A stretch of DNA of 64,000 nucleotides from Thalassobius sp965218685. GTDB taxonomy: Bacteria > Pseudomonadota > Alphaproteobacteria > Rhodobacterales > Rhodobacteraceae. The position numbers and the translations under genes are program-made. Location of the stretch: the NCBI RefSeq assembly GCF_965218685.1, contig NZ_OZ244657.1, positions 2,170,001-2,234,000 of the forward strand. Direction: 5' to 3'. Shown one piece after another: positions 53,957 through 63,653 of the stretch (within the stretch, counting starts at the first letter, position 1; every line of letters starts with the position of its first letter). Below the pieces are notes generated by a model. The model was not told the DNA's origin. It saw only the letters and a program-made list of their open reading frames with translations, and did no database searches.

Positions 53957-55620
53957 GCAGCGAACGACTGATTTACCTCCCTCTCGGTGGCGCGGGAGAG
54001 ATCGGCATGAATTGCTATGTCTACGGCTATGGCCCCGAGGGCGCCGAGCGGTTGATCCTAGTCGACATGGGTGTGACCTTCCCCGACATGGACGGCAGCC
54101 CGGGCGTGGATCTGATCATGCCCGACATCACCTGGCTGGAGGAACGTAAGAACCAGCTTGAGGCAGTGTTCATCACCCACGCCCACGAGGACCACGTGGG
54201 CGCCGTGGGGCACCTGTACGAAAAGCTGGGCGCGCCGATCTATGCCCGGGCCTTCACCGCCAATATCGCGCGCGGCAAACTGGCCGAGTATGGTCACTCG
54301 GACAAGGTGGTGCGCGTGGTCTCGGCCTTCCCCGAGGTGGTCAAGGCCGGTCCGTTCGAGGTTTCTTTCTTGCCGATCTCGCACTCGATCCCCGAAAGCA
54401 GTGCATTGGTCATCGACAGCCCCGACGGGCGCGTCGTGCACACGGGCGATTTCAAACTGGACGAAACCCCGATCGTGGGCGAGGCGTTTGACCCGGTCCT
54501 GTGGGGCAAGGTGGCCGAAAAGGGCATCAAAGCGCTGATTTGCGATTCTACCAACGTTTTCAGCCCCATAGCGGGCCGGTCTGAGGCAAGCATCGCCGAT
54601 GAAGTGACCAATCTGGTGGCCGAAGCTGGCCAGATGGTGGTGGCAACAACCTTTGCGTCGAACGTCGCTCGGGTGAAAACCCTGGCCGAGGCCGGGCAAC
54701 GCGCTGGCCGCTCGATCTGCCTGATGGGCCGCGCAATGCGCCGGATGATCCAGGCGTCGGTGGAAACCGGCGTGCTGACCGATTTCCCGCCCGTCATCTC
54801 ACCCGAGGATGCCCGCGGTATGCCGCGTGAAAACGTCATGCTGTTGGTCACCGGCAGCCAGGGCGAACGCCGCGCCGCCAGCGCGCAGCTGGCCAACGGC
54901 AAGTACAACGGCATCACCCTGAAAGAGGGCGACCTGTTCCTGTTCTCGTCCAAGACCATTCCGGGCAATGAACGCGGCGTCATCCGTATCATGAACCAGT
55001 TCAGCGAAATGGGCGTCGATGTGGTCGACGACATGGGCGGGCGGTATCACGTTTCCGGCCACGCCAACCGCCCCGACCTGGTGGAAATGCACAAGCTGAC
55101 CCGGCCGCAGATCGTCGTGCCCATGCATGGCGAACACCGCCACCTGCGCGAACATGCGAAACTGGCCGAAAGCAACGGTTTCCAATCGATCGTCGCGCCC
55201 AATGGTGTGATGGTGAACCTGTCGGGCAATGAACCCTTGGTGGCTGGCTATGTGGAAACCGGGCGCCTGTATCTGGATGGCTCGGTTCTGATCGGCGCGC
55301 TGGATGGCATCGTACGCGACCGCATTCGCATGGCGCTGAATGGGCATGTTCTGGTCACGGTGCCGATCGACGAGGACGGAGAGCTGCTGGGCGAACCTTG
55401 GTGCGAGTTGAAGGGCCTGCCCGAGCTGGGAAAATCCAACGCGCCGCTTGTCGACGTGCTGGAGGAAGATCTGGATCAGTTCCTGGGGCGTGCCAAAGGC
55501 TCAACCCTTAAAGACGACGACAAGCTGGAGACCGAGCTGAAAAAGATCGTTCGTAAATCTTCGCTGGATGAGATCGGTAAAAAGCCCGAAGTCACGGTAG
55601 TCGTTAGCCGCTTGGCCTAA
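53953..55620 (+). CDS. rnj: Ribonuclease J
   Basis: 555 aa beta-CASP metallo-beta-lactamase ribonuclease. The metal motif THAHEDHVGAVGHLY (about 75-88) has an intact HxHxDH. VIDSPDGRVVHTGDFKLDETP and CDSTNVFSPIAGRSEASI are the next motifs. PMHGEHRHLREHAKLAE marks the C-terminal metal site. It is a 5'-to-3' exo- and endoribonuclease of mRNA and rRNA maturation, which in alphaproteobacteria co-exists with RNase E. It is last in birA-coaX-rnj and is closed by a two-way terminator. Confidence 0.95.
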   Translation: MSSERLIYLPLGGAGEIGMNCYVYGYGPEGAERLILVDMGVTFPDMDGSPGVDLIMPDITWLEERKNQLEAVFITHAHEDHVGAVGHLYEKLGAPIYARAFTANIARGKLAEYGHSDKVVRVVSAFPEVVKAGPFEVSFLPISHSIPESSALVIDSPDGRVVHTGDFKLDETPIVGEAFDPVLWGKVAEKGIKALICDSTNVFSPIAGRSEASIADEVTNLVAEAGQMVVATTFASNVARVKTLAEAGQRAGRSICLMGRAMRRMIQASVETGVLTDFPPVISPEDARGMPRENVMLLVTGSQGERRAASAQLANGKYNGITLKEGDLFLFSSKTIPGNERGVIRIMNQFSEMGVDVVDDMGGRYHVSGHANRPDLVEMHKLTRPQIVVPMHGEHRHLREHAKLAESNGFQSIVAPNGVMVNLSGNEPLVAGYVETGRLYLDGSVLIGALDGIVRDRIRMALNGHVLVTVPIDEDGELLGEPWCELKGLPELGKSNAPLVDVLEEDLDQFLGRAKGSTLKDDDKLETELKKIVRKSSLDEIGKKPEVTVVVSRLA

Positions 55621-55640
55621 AGGCTTCTGAATAAACACAA

Positions 55641-55672
55641 AAAAAGAGCGCCCCGAAAGGGACGCTCTTTTT
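55641..55672. terminator. Bidirectional terminator between rnj and the RNA helicase gene
   Basis: AAAAAGAGCG (55641-55650) pairs with CGCTCTTTTT (55663-55672), continued by CCC/GGG after one mismatch, around a GAAA loop. A-tracts and T-tracts on both sides allow it to stop transcription from either strand. It lies 20 bases after rnj and 16 beyond the helicase stop. Confidence 0.93.
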
Positions 55673-55687
55673 CGTTTGTGACTTTGC

Positions 55688-57124
55688 TCAGCTGGCGCGG
55701 CGCTCTTCGAAGCTGAGAGCGATAAAGCTGGGCATATGATCGCCCATGCCAACGACACGGTTGTCGCGTCCGCCACGGCCACGGCTCTGTTTCTTAGGCT
55801 GCTGCTGAGGCTGTTCCTGCTTGACGGGTTCGGGCTGCTTTTCGGGGGCGGCCTCGACCTTTTCGCTGGACTTGCGCGACCGTGCAGGTTTCGAACGAGC
55901 GGGCTTTTCGGCCTTCTCTTCGACCTTCTCTTCGACCTTCTCTTCGGGTTTCTCGGCTTTAGCGGCTTTCTTGGCTTGAACCGGGTTTTCGACGCGCGGG
56001 ATTTCCATCTTAACCAGCGCTTCGATCGCGTCAAAGTTCTTTTCGTCACGCGGCGTGCAGATCATCAGCGCAGTACCTTCGCGACCGGCGCGACCAGTGC
56101 GGCCGATGCGGTGCACATAGTCCTCGGAATGCGAGGGGACATCGAAGTTGAACACGTGGCTAACGTTCGGAATATCCAAACCACGCGCCGCAACGTCCGA
56201 GGCCACCAGGAACCGCAACGTGCCATCGCGGAACCCATCCAGGGTTTTCGTCCGGTGGCTCTGGTCCAGATCTCCGTGGATCGGCGAGGCGTCATAGCCG
56301 TATTTTTTCAGGCTTTTGGCGGTGATATCCACATCGACCTTACGGTTGCAGAAGATGATGGCGTTCTTGCACTTTTCACCCTCTTGTTCGATCAGAGCGC
56401 GCAGAAGGGTGCGTTTTTCGCTGCCTTCGCGGTCACGACGCGAGGGTTTCATCATCACCACGCCCTGCGTGATGGTTTCCGAGGTGGTGGCCTGACGGGC
56501 AACCTCGATACGCTCAGGCGCGGACAGGAAGGTGTTGGTGATCCGCTCGATCTCGGGCGCCATGGTGGCGCTGAAGAACAGGGTCTGGCGGGTAAAGGGC
56601 GTCAGGCTGAAGATGCGTTCGATATCGGGAATAAAGCCCATATCCAGCATCCGGTCGGCCTCGTCCACCACCATGATCTGCACGCCGGTCAGCAGCAGTT
56701 TGCCGCGTTCGAAATGGTCCAGCAGACGGCCGGGGGTGGCGATCAGAACATCGACACCGCGGTCGATCAGCGCGTCCTGTTCCTTGAACGAGACGCCGCC
56801 GATCAGCAGCGCCTTGGTCAGTTTCATGTGCTTGGTGTAGGTGTCGAAGTTTTCCGCCACCTGGGCGGCCAGTTCGCGCGTGGGGCACAGAACCAGGCTG
56901 CGCGGCATCCGTGCGCGGGCGCGGCCTTTGGCCAGCAGGGTGATCATCGGCAAGGTGAAGCTGGCGGTCTTACCAGTACCCGTTTGCGCGATGCCCAGAA
57001 CGTCCCGTCCTTCCAGCGCGGGCGGAATGGCGCCGGCCTGGATCGGAGTCGGCTTTTCATAGCCGGCATCATCAATGGCTTTAAGGACTTTCGGATCGAG
57101 TTTCAGATCAGAGAATTTTGTCAT
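55688..57124 (-). CDS. DEAD-box ATP-dependent RNA helicase (RhlE-like)
   Basis: 478 aa. The Q motif YEKPTPIQ (22-29), motif I AQTGTGKT (46-53), DEAD (about 153), SAT in FSATMAPEIE, and HRIGRTGRAGREG (motif VI) are all present. The C-terminal about 100 residues are Lys/Glu repeats (EKVEEKVEEKAEKPARSK) ending in an RGGRDNRVVGMGDH stretch, an RNA-binding tail. RhlE-type helicases unwind structured RNA in ribosome assembly and decay, and this one faces RNase J across a shared terminator. A cold-shock role is possible, but the leader was not resolved. Confidence 0.94.
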   Translation of the reverse strand: MTKFSDLKLDPKVLKAIDDAGYEKPTPIQAGAIPPALEGRDVLGIAQTGTGKTASFTLPMITLLAKGRARARMPRSLVLCPTRELAAQVAENFDTYTKHMKLTKALLIGGVSFKEQDALIDRGVDVLIATPGRLLDHFERGKLLLTGVQIMVVDEADRMLDMGFIPDIERIFSLTPFTRQTLFFSATMAPEIERITNTFLSAPERIEVARQATTSETITQGVVMMKPSRRDREGSEKRTLLRALIEQEGEKCKNAIIFCNRKVDVDITAKSLKKYGYDASPIHGDLDQSHRTKTLDGFRDGTLRFLVASDVAARGLDIPNVSHVFNFDVPSHSEDYVHRIGRTGRAGREGTALMICTPRDEKNFDAIEALVKMEIPRVENPVQAKKAAKAEKPEEKVEEKVEEKAEKPARSKPARSRKSSEKVEAAPEKQPEPVKQEQPQQQPKKQSRGRGGRDNRVVGMGDHMPSFIALSFEERRAS

Positions 57125-57255
57125 GTGTATCCGTTGTTTACGGACACGTCTTGGCCCGTAGCGTCAGGGAAGGGTGGGCCCGTTTAGCCCAAGGCAGCTG
57201 CCTGATAGTCTTCCTGTGCGCGGGGTGTAGCTGAATTGGGGGTCTGGGTCAACTT

Positions 57256-58209
57256 TTACGAAGTTTCCCCCTGGTCTGGGTGGGAGAAGTGCAACACGCA
57301 TGCCTGTTCCAACGCCATCTGGTGGCTGGACAGCAGCCCGTGGGTGCGTAGACGCGCCAGCAGATCGGGCGAGGCGGTGCAGACCTCGTCGTAGAATTCG
57401 CGCAGGCCCTCTTCGCCCTTTTGCTCGAAAATCGACGAGAACAGCTGATGCATAGTCATACCGCCTTGTTGGGCCTTCAGCTCGGATCGGTACGAGCCAC
57501 TTTGCAGCCGATAGCGGAAGGCAGCCAGGAAATCGGGCCAGGATTTGGCATGCATGTGCAGCAGCTCGGTTTCGGGCAATTCACGCTGACCGGGGTTGCT
57601 ATCATCGCCGACAAAAACGTTGTGAATCTTGGCTTTCAATCCGTCCACCCCGGTCCGGTAGAACAGCTTGCCCTGCACATGAGACAGGAAGCCTCCGTTC
57701 AGGTGAGCTCCAAAATTAGGATAGATTTCAGTGGTTTGCAGTTCACGTAAGGCGCGGTCCGGCGACATGCGCTTGAAATGAGTAACGCTCGAAGGCGCGG
57801 GGTTCGCAAGCGCCTCGGAGGGGCGGACACGCGCGACCAGACAGTCACCCGGCAGGGCGCCCAGCTGCTTGTGCAGGGGCGTTTGCGGCCACAGGAATTC
57901 ATCCACGTCGATATGGGTCAGCCAGTCCACCTCGACCCGGCGGGCATAGGCATGGGCAGCGTTGGCCACCTGACGGTTTTGATGCTTGGCGGGGCGTCGG
58001 CCATGGTGGCGCTTCCAGTAATGCGGGGAACAGGTGCGCACCCGCAGCTTGGGATGGGCTTGAAGGCTTTCCACGCCATCCTGATCTGGGTCATCGAGAT
58101 AAAGATAGATCCGGTGCGCGCCCAGCTCTAGATGATGGGCACAAAAGTTCTGGATATCGCGAAGCGGCGCCTTGATGGTTGAAACGATTCCCCAGCGTGG
58201 TTTAGCCAT
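57256..58209 (-). CDS. Glycosyltransferase family 2-like protein (stand-alone copy)
   Basis: 317 aa. It begins RWGIVSTIKAPLRDIQNFCAHHLELGAHRIYLYLDD, typical of the GT2-like family that reads LxFCxHHLxLGA-x-IxLYLDD. WLTHIDVDEFLWP carries the DxD-type metal motif. A His and Asp rich tail with HMHAKSWPDFLAAFRYRLQSGSYR follows. No membrane helix. The ATG at 58209 overlaps the upstream stop by 8 bases. It is clearly related to the second half of the upstream product, so this is a tandem duplication. The acceptor, probably an envelope polysaccharide, is unknown. Confidence 0.8.
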   Translation of the reverse strand: MAKPRWGIVSTIKAPLRDIQNFCAHHLELGAHRIYLYLDDPDQDGVESLQAHPKLRVRTCSPHYWKRHHGRRPAKHQNRQVANAAHAYARRVEVDWLTHIDVDEFLWPQTPLHKQLGALPGDCLVARVRPSEALANPAPSSVTHFKRMSPDRALRELQTTEIYPNFGAHLNGGFLSHVQGKLFYRTGVDGLKAKIHNVFVGDDSNPGQRELPETELLHMHAKSWPDFLAAFRYRLQSGSYRSELKAQQGGMTMHQLFSSIFEQKGEEGLREFYDEVCTASPDLLARLRTHGLLSSHQMALEQACVLHFSHPDQGETS

Positions 58210-59980
58210 CCCGGGCCTCCGGCACGTCGGGCAGGGGGCCGAAATGCTTGAGCGCCTTTGCATCCAGATCCAGACGGCGGCGCAACAGCAGGCCCTGCGC
58301 CTCAAGCTTGCGCGTCAGTTCGGGCGTGGCCTTGCACATTTCGTCGTAGAACAGGCGCAAACCCGCGTCTCCGTCTTCCTGTCTCATGAAGTTCAGAATG
58401 TCCTGTAACTGCATTCTTTCGTCTTCGTTCTTGCGATAGGAACCACGGGTCAGGCGGTACTCTAGATGGGACAGGAAACTGTCCCAATCCGGCGCATGAG
58501 CATGGCCGACAAACGCATCCTTTGGGCGGTGCAGGTTGTTGATGTCAAAGCCCCCTTGCATGGCTGTGTGAACGCCCAGACGGACGCCGTCCAGCCCGGT
58601 ACGCAGCATGATCTTACCCTTGGTATGACTAAGAAACCCGAATGGCAGGACATTGCCGAAATTGGGATAGAGATCCTCGGGGGGGATGGGGCTTGCCGCA
58701 AGTTTTGGCAATAATTTGAACAGTGCCTCGGGCGTGTCAGACGCCAGCATTTCGGCCGGCAGCAGCCTGATCCCGGCTTTGTGATTGGCGGTAGAGCCAA
58801 GCAGGGCCTGCATCCCCTGCGCGTCATCTTGCGCAGGCAGCAGGTATTCGTCGACATCGATATGGGTCAGCCAGTCGGCCTTGCTGAAATGATAGGCCTT
58901 GGTTGCCACCCAGACCTGACGCTGTTGATGGCTGTCCATACGGGGCCGTTTTTGCGCCTTCCAAAAGGTTGCGTCGCATTCAGTGACATGGACCCGAGGA
59001 TGCGCGCCCAGATAGGTGGCAACGCCCGGCTGAGCATCGTCCAGGTACAGTTGTACTTCGCTGGCGCCCAGCTCCAGATGATGGGCCGCAAAGCGGGCGA
59101 TCTGCTGAACCGGCGCTTTAACTAGGGATACAGTGGCCCAGCTGTGCAGCGAGCCCGGGGGTTTGTGCAGATAACTGGGCACCTCGATGGCACGGCCCGC
59201 GCGGTCGGACTTCATTCGGACGCCGGCCTTTTTCATCCGCTTCAGCTTGCGCGTGCGCATCGTGCGCAGACGGCGAAAGACGGTTTTGTCATCCTCGATC
59301 AACAGGCTCAGAAGGCGTTGTGCCAAGGGGCGGATGGTGCTGTCTTGCTCGGATTGTTGCCAAAGACGGCCCAGCATATTCACGTCCAGCCCGCCCCCGG
59401 TGATCGAGAACGCGTCCATCTGCATCGGCAGGTTTCCCTCGGACCGCTGATCCAACGGGAACGGATGATCGGCAGGGTGCCCCGAATAAAGCCGTTCAGT
59501 CTCGTACAGCTTCATGGTGTTGAACAGCACCGACAGGGTCTGGCCAAGTTGGCGCTGCTCGGGTGTCAGGCCATGATCACCAAAGGTCGTCGCGGCCGAG
59601 ACCAGCCAGCGCGCGTCCAGATGTTCCAGCAGGAATTCGGATTGCTCGTCCCACAGGCGGCAAAACAGGGCGGGGAAATGATCGGGCTGAGCGTCACGGC
59701 GCGAATGGGCGATCAGCAGGCCATGCAGGTGCAGCAACGCGGACCGGCCATGAAATTCGCGCGCCAGCTCACGGTATTTGCGCGCGTAAGGGCTGATCGA
59801 GCGGCCCAGCTCGGGCGCCTCCAGGTGGATCGGTTTATCCTTGAGCGGCCCCAGCGGCAGATCAAGCGGAAAGGGCGCTTCGTCTTCGCCATAAGCTATT
59901 GGCGCCATTCGCTTTCCCATCTGCTCCAGAACGCCGTCAAAGCCGTTCGGATAGGTGTTTTTTGGGGGATTTCTGCTCAT
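58202..59980 (-). CDS. Two-part protein: unknown N-terminal domain fused to GT2-like glycosyltransferase
   Basis: 592 aa. Residues 1-260 are helical, basic near the middle (RTRKLKRMKKAGVRMKS at about 247-263), and not of a family I recognise. Residues 285-592 repeat the organisation of the next gene: SWATVSLVKAPVQQIARFAAHHLELGASEVQLYLDD in two parts, WLTHIDVDEYLLP, and HAHAPDWDSFLSHLEYRLTRGSYRK. The C-terminal half is therefore a glycosyltransferase-like domain paralogous to the 317-aa neighbour. The ATG at 59980 has a poor ribosome site. It may work as a pair with the downstream protein. Confidence 0.76.
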   Translation of the reverse strand: MSRNPPKNTYPNGFDGVLEQMGKRMAPIAYGEDEAPFPLDLPLGPLKDKPIHLEAPELGRSISPYARKYRELAREFHGRSALLHLHGLLIAHSRRDAQPDHFPALFCRLWDEQSEFLLEHLDARWLVSAATTFGDHGLTPEQRQLGQTLSVLFNTMKLYETERLYSGHPADHPFPLDQRSEGNLPMQMDAFSITGGGLDVNMLGRLWQQSEQDSTIRPLAQRLLSLLIEDDKTVFRRLRTMRTRKLKRMKKAGVRMKSDRAGRAIEVPSYLHKPPGSLHSWATVSLVKAPVQQIARFAAHHLELGASEVQLYLDDAQPGVATYLGAHPRVHVTECDATFWKAQKRPRMDSHQQRQVWVATKAYHFSKADWLTHIDVDEYLLPAQDDAQGMQALLGSTANHKAGIRLLPAEMLASDTPEALFKLLPKLAASPIPPEDLYPNFGNVLPFGFLSHTKGKIMLRTGLDGVRLGVHTAMQGGFDINNLHRPKDAFVGHAHAPDWDSFLSHLEYRLTRGSYRKNEDERMQLQDILNFMRQEDGDAGLRLFYDEMCKATPELTRKLEAQGLLLRRRLDLDAKALKHFGPLPDVPEARDG

Positions 59981-60018
59981 GTTCAAAGCATGGCCCGACC
60001 GGGCGAAGGGGGCAAGGA

Positions 60019-60879
60019 CTATCTGTCGGTCTGCGCCGGGCTGGTGAAAAGGCCAATCTCGGTCAGGAAGGCATCAACCTGCCCGGTAAAGCCTTTGTCC
60101 AGCCCCAGCACCGCGTTGATCGAGCGGTGTGAATAATCAACCGGCAGCGTTTGCGCCTTACCGCCCTGTTTGACGGCCTTTGCCTGGAACTTGCGCGCTT
60201 CGGGGCAGGGGGTCGCGCGGCGTGTCGAGCAGACAAGCAAAACGGGCGGCGCGCCTGCCCTCAGTTGGTGCAGTGGCGAAGCCGAGGTCCAATATTCAGG
60301 GTTCTCGCCAAAGGCATCACGATACAACCGCGACCGGGTTCTCTGCATCAGTCCCGGCACGTCCAGCGCCGCGGTATCCAGCACGACCGAGCCAAGCCAC
60401 GGCCTTGCGCCCTGCATATGCGCCAGCGTCGGATTGGCGCTAAGTACGGCGACAAGATGCCCCCCGGCCGAGTGCCCCATCAGGATCATGTTGCGATCCG
60501 ACCCGCCCCATTCCCCCGAGTGTTTTTGTACAAAAGACAGCGCGCGGGCGACATCCTGGGCTTGCTCCAGTGGGCCAACCTGAGGCAGCAGACGATAGTT
60601 CACGGCCACCACGATGGTGCCTTGCTGCGTCCAGTGGGCAACCTTGTTTTGCCAGACATTGGGGTTGGATTTGTCACCAAAGCGCCAGCCTCCGCCATGA
60701 ACAAGAACGATGATGGGGGCATTTTGCGCGTTTTGGGGCAGGTATACGTCCAGCCGGTGCCGCGGGTCAGGGCCATACGAGACATCCGTCAAATCCGGTC
60801 TGGCCATTGCCACCGAGCCGGCCAGCACAAGGCCCAGCACAGTCATCACAATCTGGAATTGGCGTCGCAGGGCGATCAT
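60019..60879 (-). CDS. Secreted alpha/beta hydrolase (esterase/lipase family)
   Basis: 286 aa. A hydrophobic N-terminus (QFQIVMTVLGLVLAGSVAMA) is a signal peptide, so the enzyme is periplasmic or outer-surface. HGGGWRFGDK is the oxyanion-hole HGGG motif of the hormone-sensitive-lipase type. GHSAGGHL provides the nucleophilic serine, and SHRSINAVLG near the end the likely catalytic His. It probably hydrolyses carboxylic esters; the substrate is unknown. It is transcribed from its own region between the transferase pair and prfC. Confidence 0.85.
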   Translation of the reverse strand: MIALRRQFQIVMTVLGLVLAGSVAMARPDLTDVSYGPDPRHRLDVYLPQNAQNAPIIVLVHGGGWRFGDKSNPNVWQNKVAHWTQQGTIVVAVNYRLLPQVGPLEQAQDVARALSFVQKHSGEWGGSDRNMILMGHSAGGHLVAVLSANPTLAHMQGARPWLGSVVLDTAALDVPGLMQRTRSRLYRDAFGENPEYWTSASPLHQLRAGAPPVLLVCSTRRATPCPEARKFQAKAVKQGGKAQTLPVDYSHRSINAVLGLDKGFTGQVDAFLTEIGLFTSPAQTDR

Positions 60880-60995
60880 GACTTTCGCGCAGCTCCTTTG
60901 ATGGCGGTGACACGCCTTGTGCGGACAAGTTATGGCAAATTTGCGGCGAAGGGCAGGGTTGAATACTCCCGCTCTTCGATACCCAGACAGAATGA

Positions 60996-62606
60996 CTATT
61001 CGCCGTGCATTTCCTTGGTGGCGGTCAGCTTAATCTCGGGGTTGTCGCGTTCCACCCGGTCGATATCCCATTGCAGGCGGGTCAGATACACGATGTCGCC
61101 GTCGTGGTCATGGGCGATGTGCTGCTTGTTGGCTTGCACGAACTTGTCCACGTCGCCCTTGTCACCGCCAACCCAACGCGCGCTGGTAAATTGCGATTGG
61201 TCAAACCGCACGGGCAGGCCGTATTCCAGCTCGATCCTGCTGGCCAGAACCTCGAATTGCAGGGCGCCCACGACGCCGACAATAAAGCCCGAGCCGATAT
61301 TGGGCTTGAAGACTTTTGCGGCACCTTCCTCGGCGAATTGCATCAACGCCTTTTCCAGGTGTTTGGCCTTCATCGGATCGCCCGGCCGCACGGTTTGCAG
61401 CAATTCGGGCGCGAACGAGGGAATGCCGGTGGCGCGGATCATCTCGCCCTCGGTCAGGGTGTCGCCGATGCGCAGCTGGCCGTGGTTGGGGATGCCGATG
61501 ATGTCACCGCCCCAAGCCTCTTCGGCCAGTTCACGATCCGAGGCGAGGAATAGCACCGGGTTGGAAATTGCCATGGGTTTTTTCGTGCGCACATGGGTCA
61601 GTTTCATGCCACGTTTGAAGTGCCCCGAGGCCAGGCGGACGAACGCCACCCGGTCACGGTGCTTGGGGTCCATGTTGGCCTGAACCTTGAAAACAAAGCC
61701 GGCGACCTTCTTTTCTTCGGGTGCGATCTGGCGGGGGCTGGCCTGTTGCGGCTGCGGTTCGGGGCCGTATTTGGCAATCCCGTCCATCAGTTCCTTGACG
61801 CCGAACGAGTTGATGGCCGAGCCGAACCAGATTGGGGTCATGTGCCCCTCCAACACGGCCTGAGGGTCCAGAGCGGGCAGCAATTCGCGCGCCATCTCGA
61901 CCTCTTCACGCAACTGGTCGATCAGTTCTGCCGGGACGTGCTTTTCCAGTTCGGGATCGTCCAGCCCTTCGATCTTGACGGACTCGGCCACCTTGTTCCG
62001 GTCGGCGCGGTCCATCAGTTCCAGCGTGTCATTCAGCATGTCATAGCAGCCGATGAAATCCCGCCCCACACCGATGGGCCAGCTGGCCGGGGTCACGTCG
62101 ATCGCCAGGTTTTCCTGAATCTCGTCGATGATTTCGAACGTGTCGCGGGATTCGCGGTCCATCTTGTTACAGAAGGTCAGGATGGGCAGATCGCGCAGAC
62201 GGCAAACCTCGAACAGTTTGCGGGTCTGGGATTCCACGCCCTTCGCGCCGTCGATCACCATCACAGCGGCATCCACTGCGGTCAGCGTGCGGTAAGTATC
62301 CTCGGAAAAATCGCTGTGACCGGGGGTGTCCACCAGATTGAAGCGGTACTTGCCAAAATCAAAGGACATCGCCGAGGCGCTGACCGAGATCCCGCGATCT
62401 TTCTCCATCTGCATGAAGTCCGAGCGCGTCCGCCGCGCCTCGCCCTTGGCACGCACCTGGCCGGCCATCTGGATCGCGCCACCGTACAGCAGGAATTTTT
62501 CCGTCAACGTCGTTTTACCGGCGTCCGGGTGCGAGATAATCGCAAAGGTACGGCGCCGCGCGATCTCGGGCGGCAATTCGGGGCGGTTTGAGGCGGTATC
62601 CAACAT
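60996..62606 (-). CDS. prfC: Peptide chain release factor 3
   Basis: 536 aa translational GTPase. G1 is SHPDAGKTT (25-33), G3 is DTPGHSDF, and G4 is NKMD. The elongation-factor-like domains II and III follow, ending in KLTATKEMHGE. RF3 removes RF1 or RF2 from ribosomes after peptide release. The ATG at 62606 gives the family N-terminus (PPEIARRRTFAIIS); an upstream start would add twelve residues. A 109-base spacer separates it from the hydrolase gene. Confidence 0.96.
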   Translation of the reverse strand: MLDTASNRPELPPEIARRRTFAIISHPDAGKTTLTEKFLLYGGAIQMAGQVRAKGEARRTRSDFMQMEKDRGISVSASAMSFDFGKYRFNLVDTPGHSDFSEDTYRTLTAVDAAVMVIDGAKGVESQTRKLFEVCRLRDLPILTFCNKMDRESRDTFEIIDEIQENLAIDVTPASWPIGVGRDFIGCYDMLNDTLELMDRADRNKVAESVKIEGLDDPELEKHVPAELIDQLREEVEMARELLPALDPQAVLEGHMTPIWFGSAINSFGVKELMDGIAKYGPEPQPQQASPRQIAPEEKKVAGFVFKVQANMDPKHRDRVAFVRLASGHFKRGMKLTHVRTKKPMAISNPVLFLASDRELAEEAWGGDIIGIPNHGQLRIGDTLTEGEMIRATGIPSFAPELLQTVRPGDPMKAKHLEKALMQFAEEGAAKVFKPNIGSGFIVGVVGALQFEVLASRIELEYGLPVRFDQSQFTSARWVGGDKGDVDKFVQANKQHIAHDHDGDIVYLTRLQWDIDRVERDNPEIKLTATKEMHGE

Positions 62607-62677
62607 GTCCGCGCATATATTGGGGGATGCGGGGCTTGGCAACGGTTAGCAGCCCCGCCCCAGGTTTTTAAACGTCG

Positions 62678-63517
62678 TTAAAACCCGAAGCGTTGCAACC
62701 GACCGATCACCTTGCGGAAGATAAACGGCGGCAGGATTTCCTTAAGCGCCTGTTCACGCGCGACCTTGCGGTCGGCCTGATCCTTAGTGCCAGGGCGAGG
62801 TTTGAACAGGGTCGTGTGTTCAATCCGCGTGTCGTCCCATGTGGCAGTATAGTAATACAGCGCGATCGAAATCCGCGGATCGCCATCGGGATGGTTCACG
62901 GGTTCAGGATTGCCGTGGAACGTGTCCGACCCGGTCGAGAAACAGACCATGCGGTTATAGGTCGGCTCAAAGCTGCCCATCTGGTGGGTCATGTCATTGT
63001 CCCAGATCTCGAAATTGCCGCCCCATTCTTTCTGCCAGTTCTTGTTCAGGTAGATCAGCACGTTCAGGCGGCGTTCCAGCTTCATTGCCTTGTGGACATT
63101 GAAATCTGCGTGGATGTCCAGATGGCCACCGTTAAGGGTCTTATGAATGCCCGCACCCACGAAATAGGGGTCGGGAATCAGGCCTTTGATGCCGGTCATT
63201 TCCTCGAGGAAAAAGATGAAGTGGCGCGAGTTGAAGCTGTGGAACAGGTGCCGCGTGAAATCAGGCAGCCGGTCAGGATTATACGAGCTTTTAAGGTTTT
63301 CCTGCGCTCGCGAATAGCTGTCGACCGCGTCGGGCAGCAGCTTCATATCCTCGATCACCTGGTCGATGACCTCTTCGGGCAGGAAATCGTCGATGCAGAT
63401 GTGGTGATAGGGCTCGCCTGACTGATATTTCTCAGCATAGGACTTGCCGATCTCGCGCGCCTTGTCAGCGGCCAGCAACAGCGTGTTTGGGTCAAGTGGG
63501 TAATGTGCGTTGGCCAT
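62678..63517 (-). CDS. 2-oxoglutarate/Fe(II)-dependent oxygenase-like protein
   Basis: 279 aa. The double-stranded beta-helix ligands are H136-x-D138 (HLDIHADFN), H201 in SDTFHGNPEPV and the 2-oxoglutarate arginine R215 in DPRISIALYYYT. The N-terminal 1-90 region is helical. The set is of prolyl-hydroxylase-like 2OG dioxygenases, so hydroxylation of a protein or small-molecule target is likely; which one is unknown. The ATG at 63517 gives MANAHYPLDPN and avoids an upstream non-conserved leader. Confidence 0.85.
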   Translation of the reverse strand: MANAHYPLDPNTLLLAADKAREIGKSYAEKYQSGEPYHHICIDDFLPEEVIDQVIEDMKLLPDAVDSYSRAQENLKSSYNPDRLPDFTRHLFHSFNSRHFIFFLEEMTGIKGLIPDPYFVGAGIHKTLNGGHLDIHADFNVHKAMKLERRLNVLIYLNKNWQKEWGGNFEIWDNDMTHQMGSFEPTYNRMVCFSTGSDTFHGNPEPVNHPDGDPRISIALYYYTATWDDTRIEHTTLFKPRPGTKDQADRKVAREQALKEILPPFIFRKVIGRLQRFGF

Positions 63518-63653
63518 GGAACATCCCAATGTACAAAAGAAATCTATGTCGGCCAGAGTAACCTCATGTGCCGCGTTCACCAAAGGTAAACAGGATCTTT
63601 GCGTGACGGATAAGGCCGAAACGGCGCGATTTTATGACGATGTCGCTTAACTT

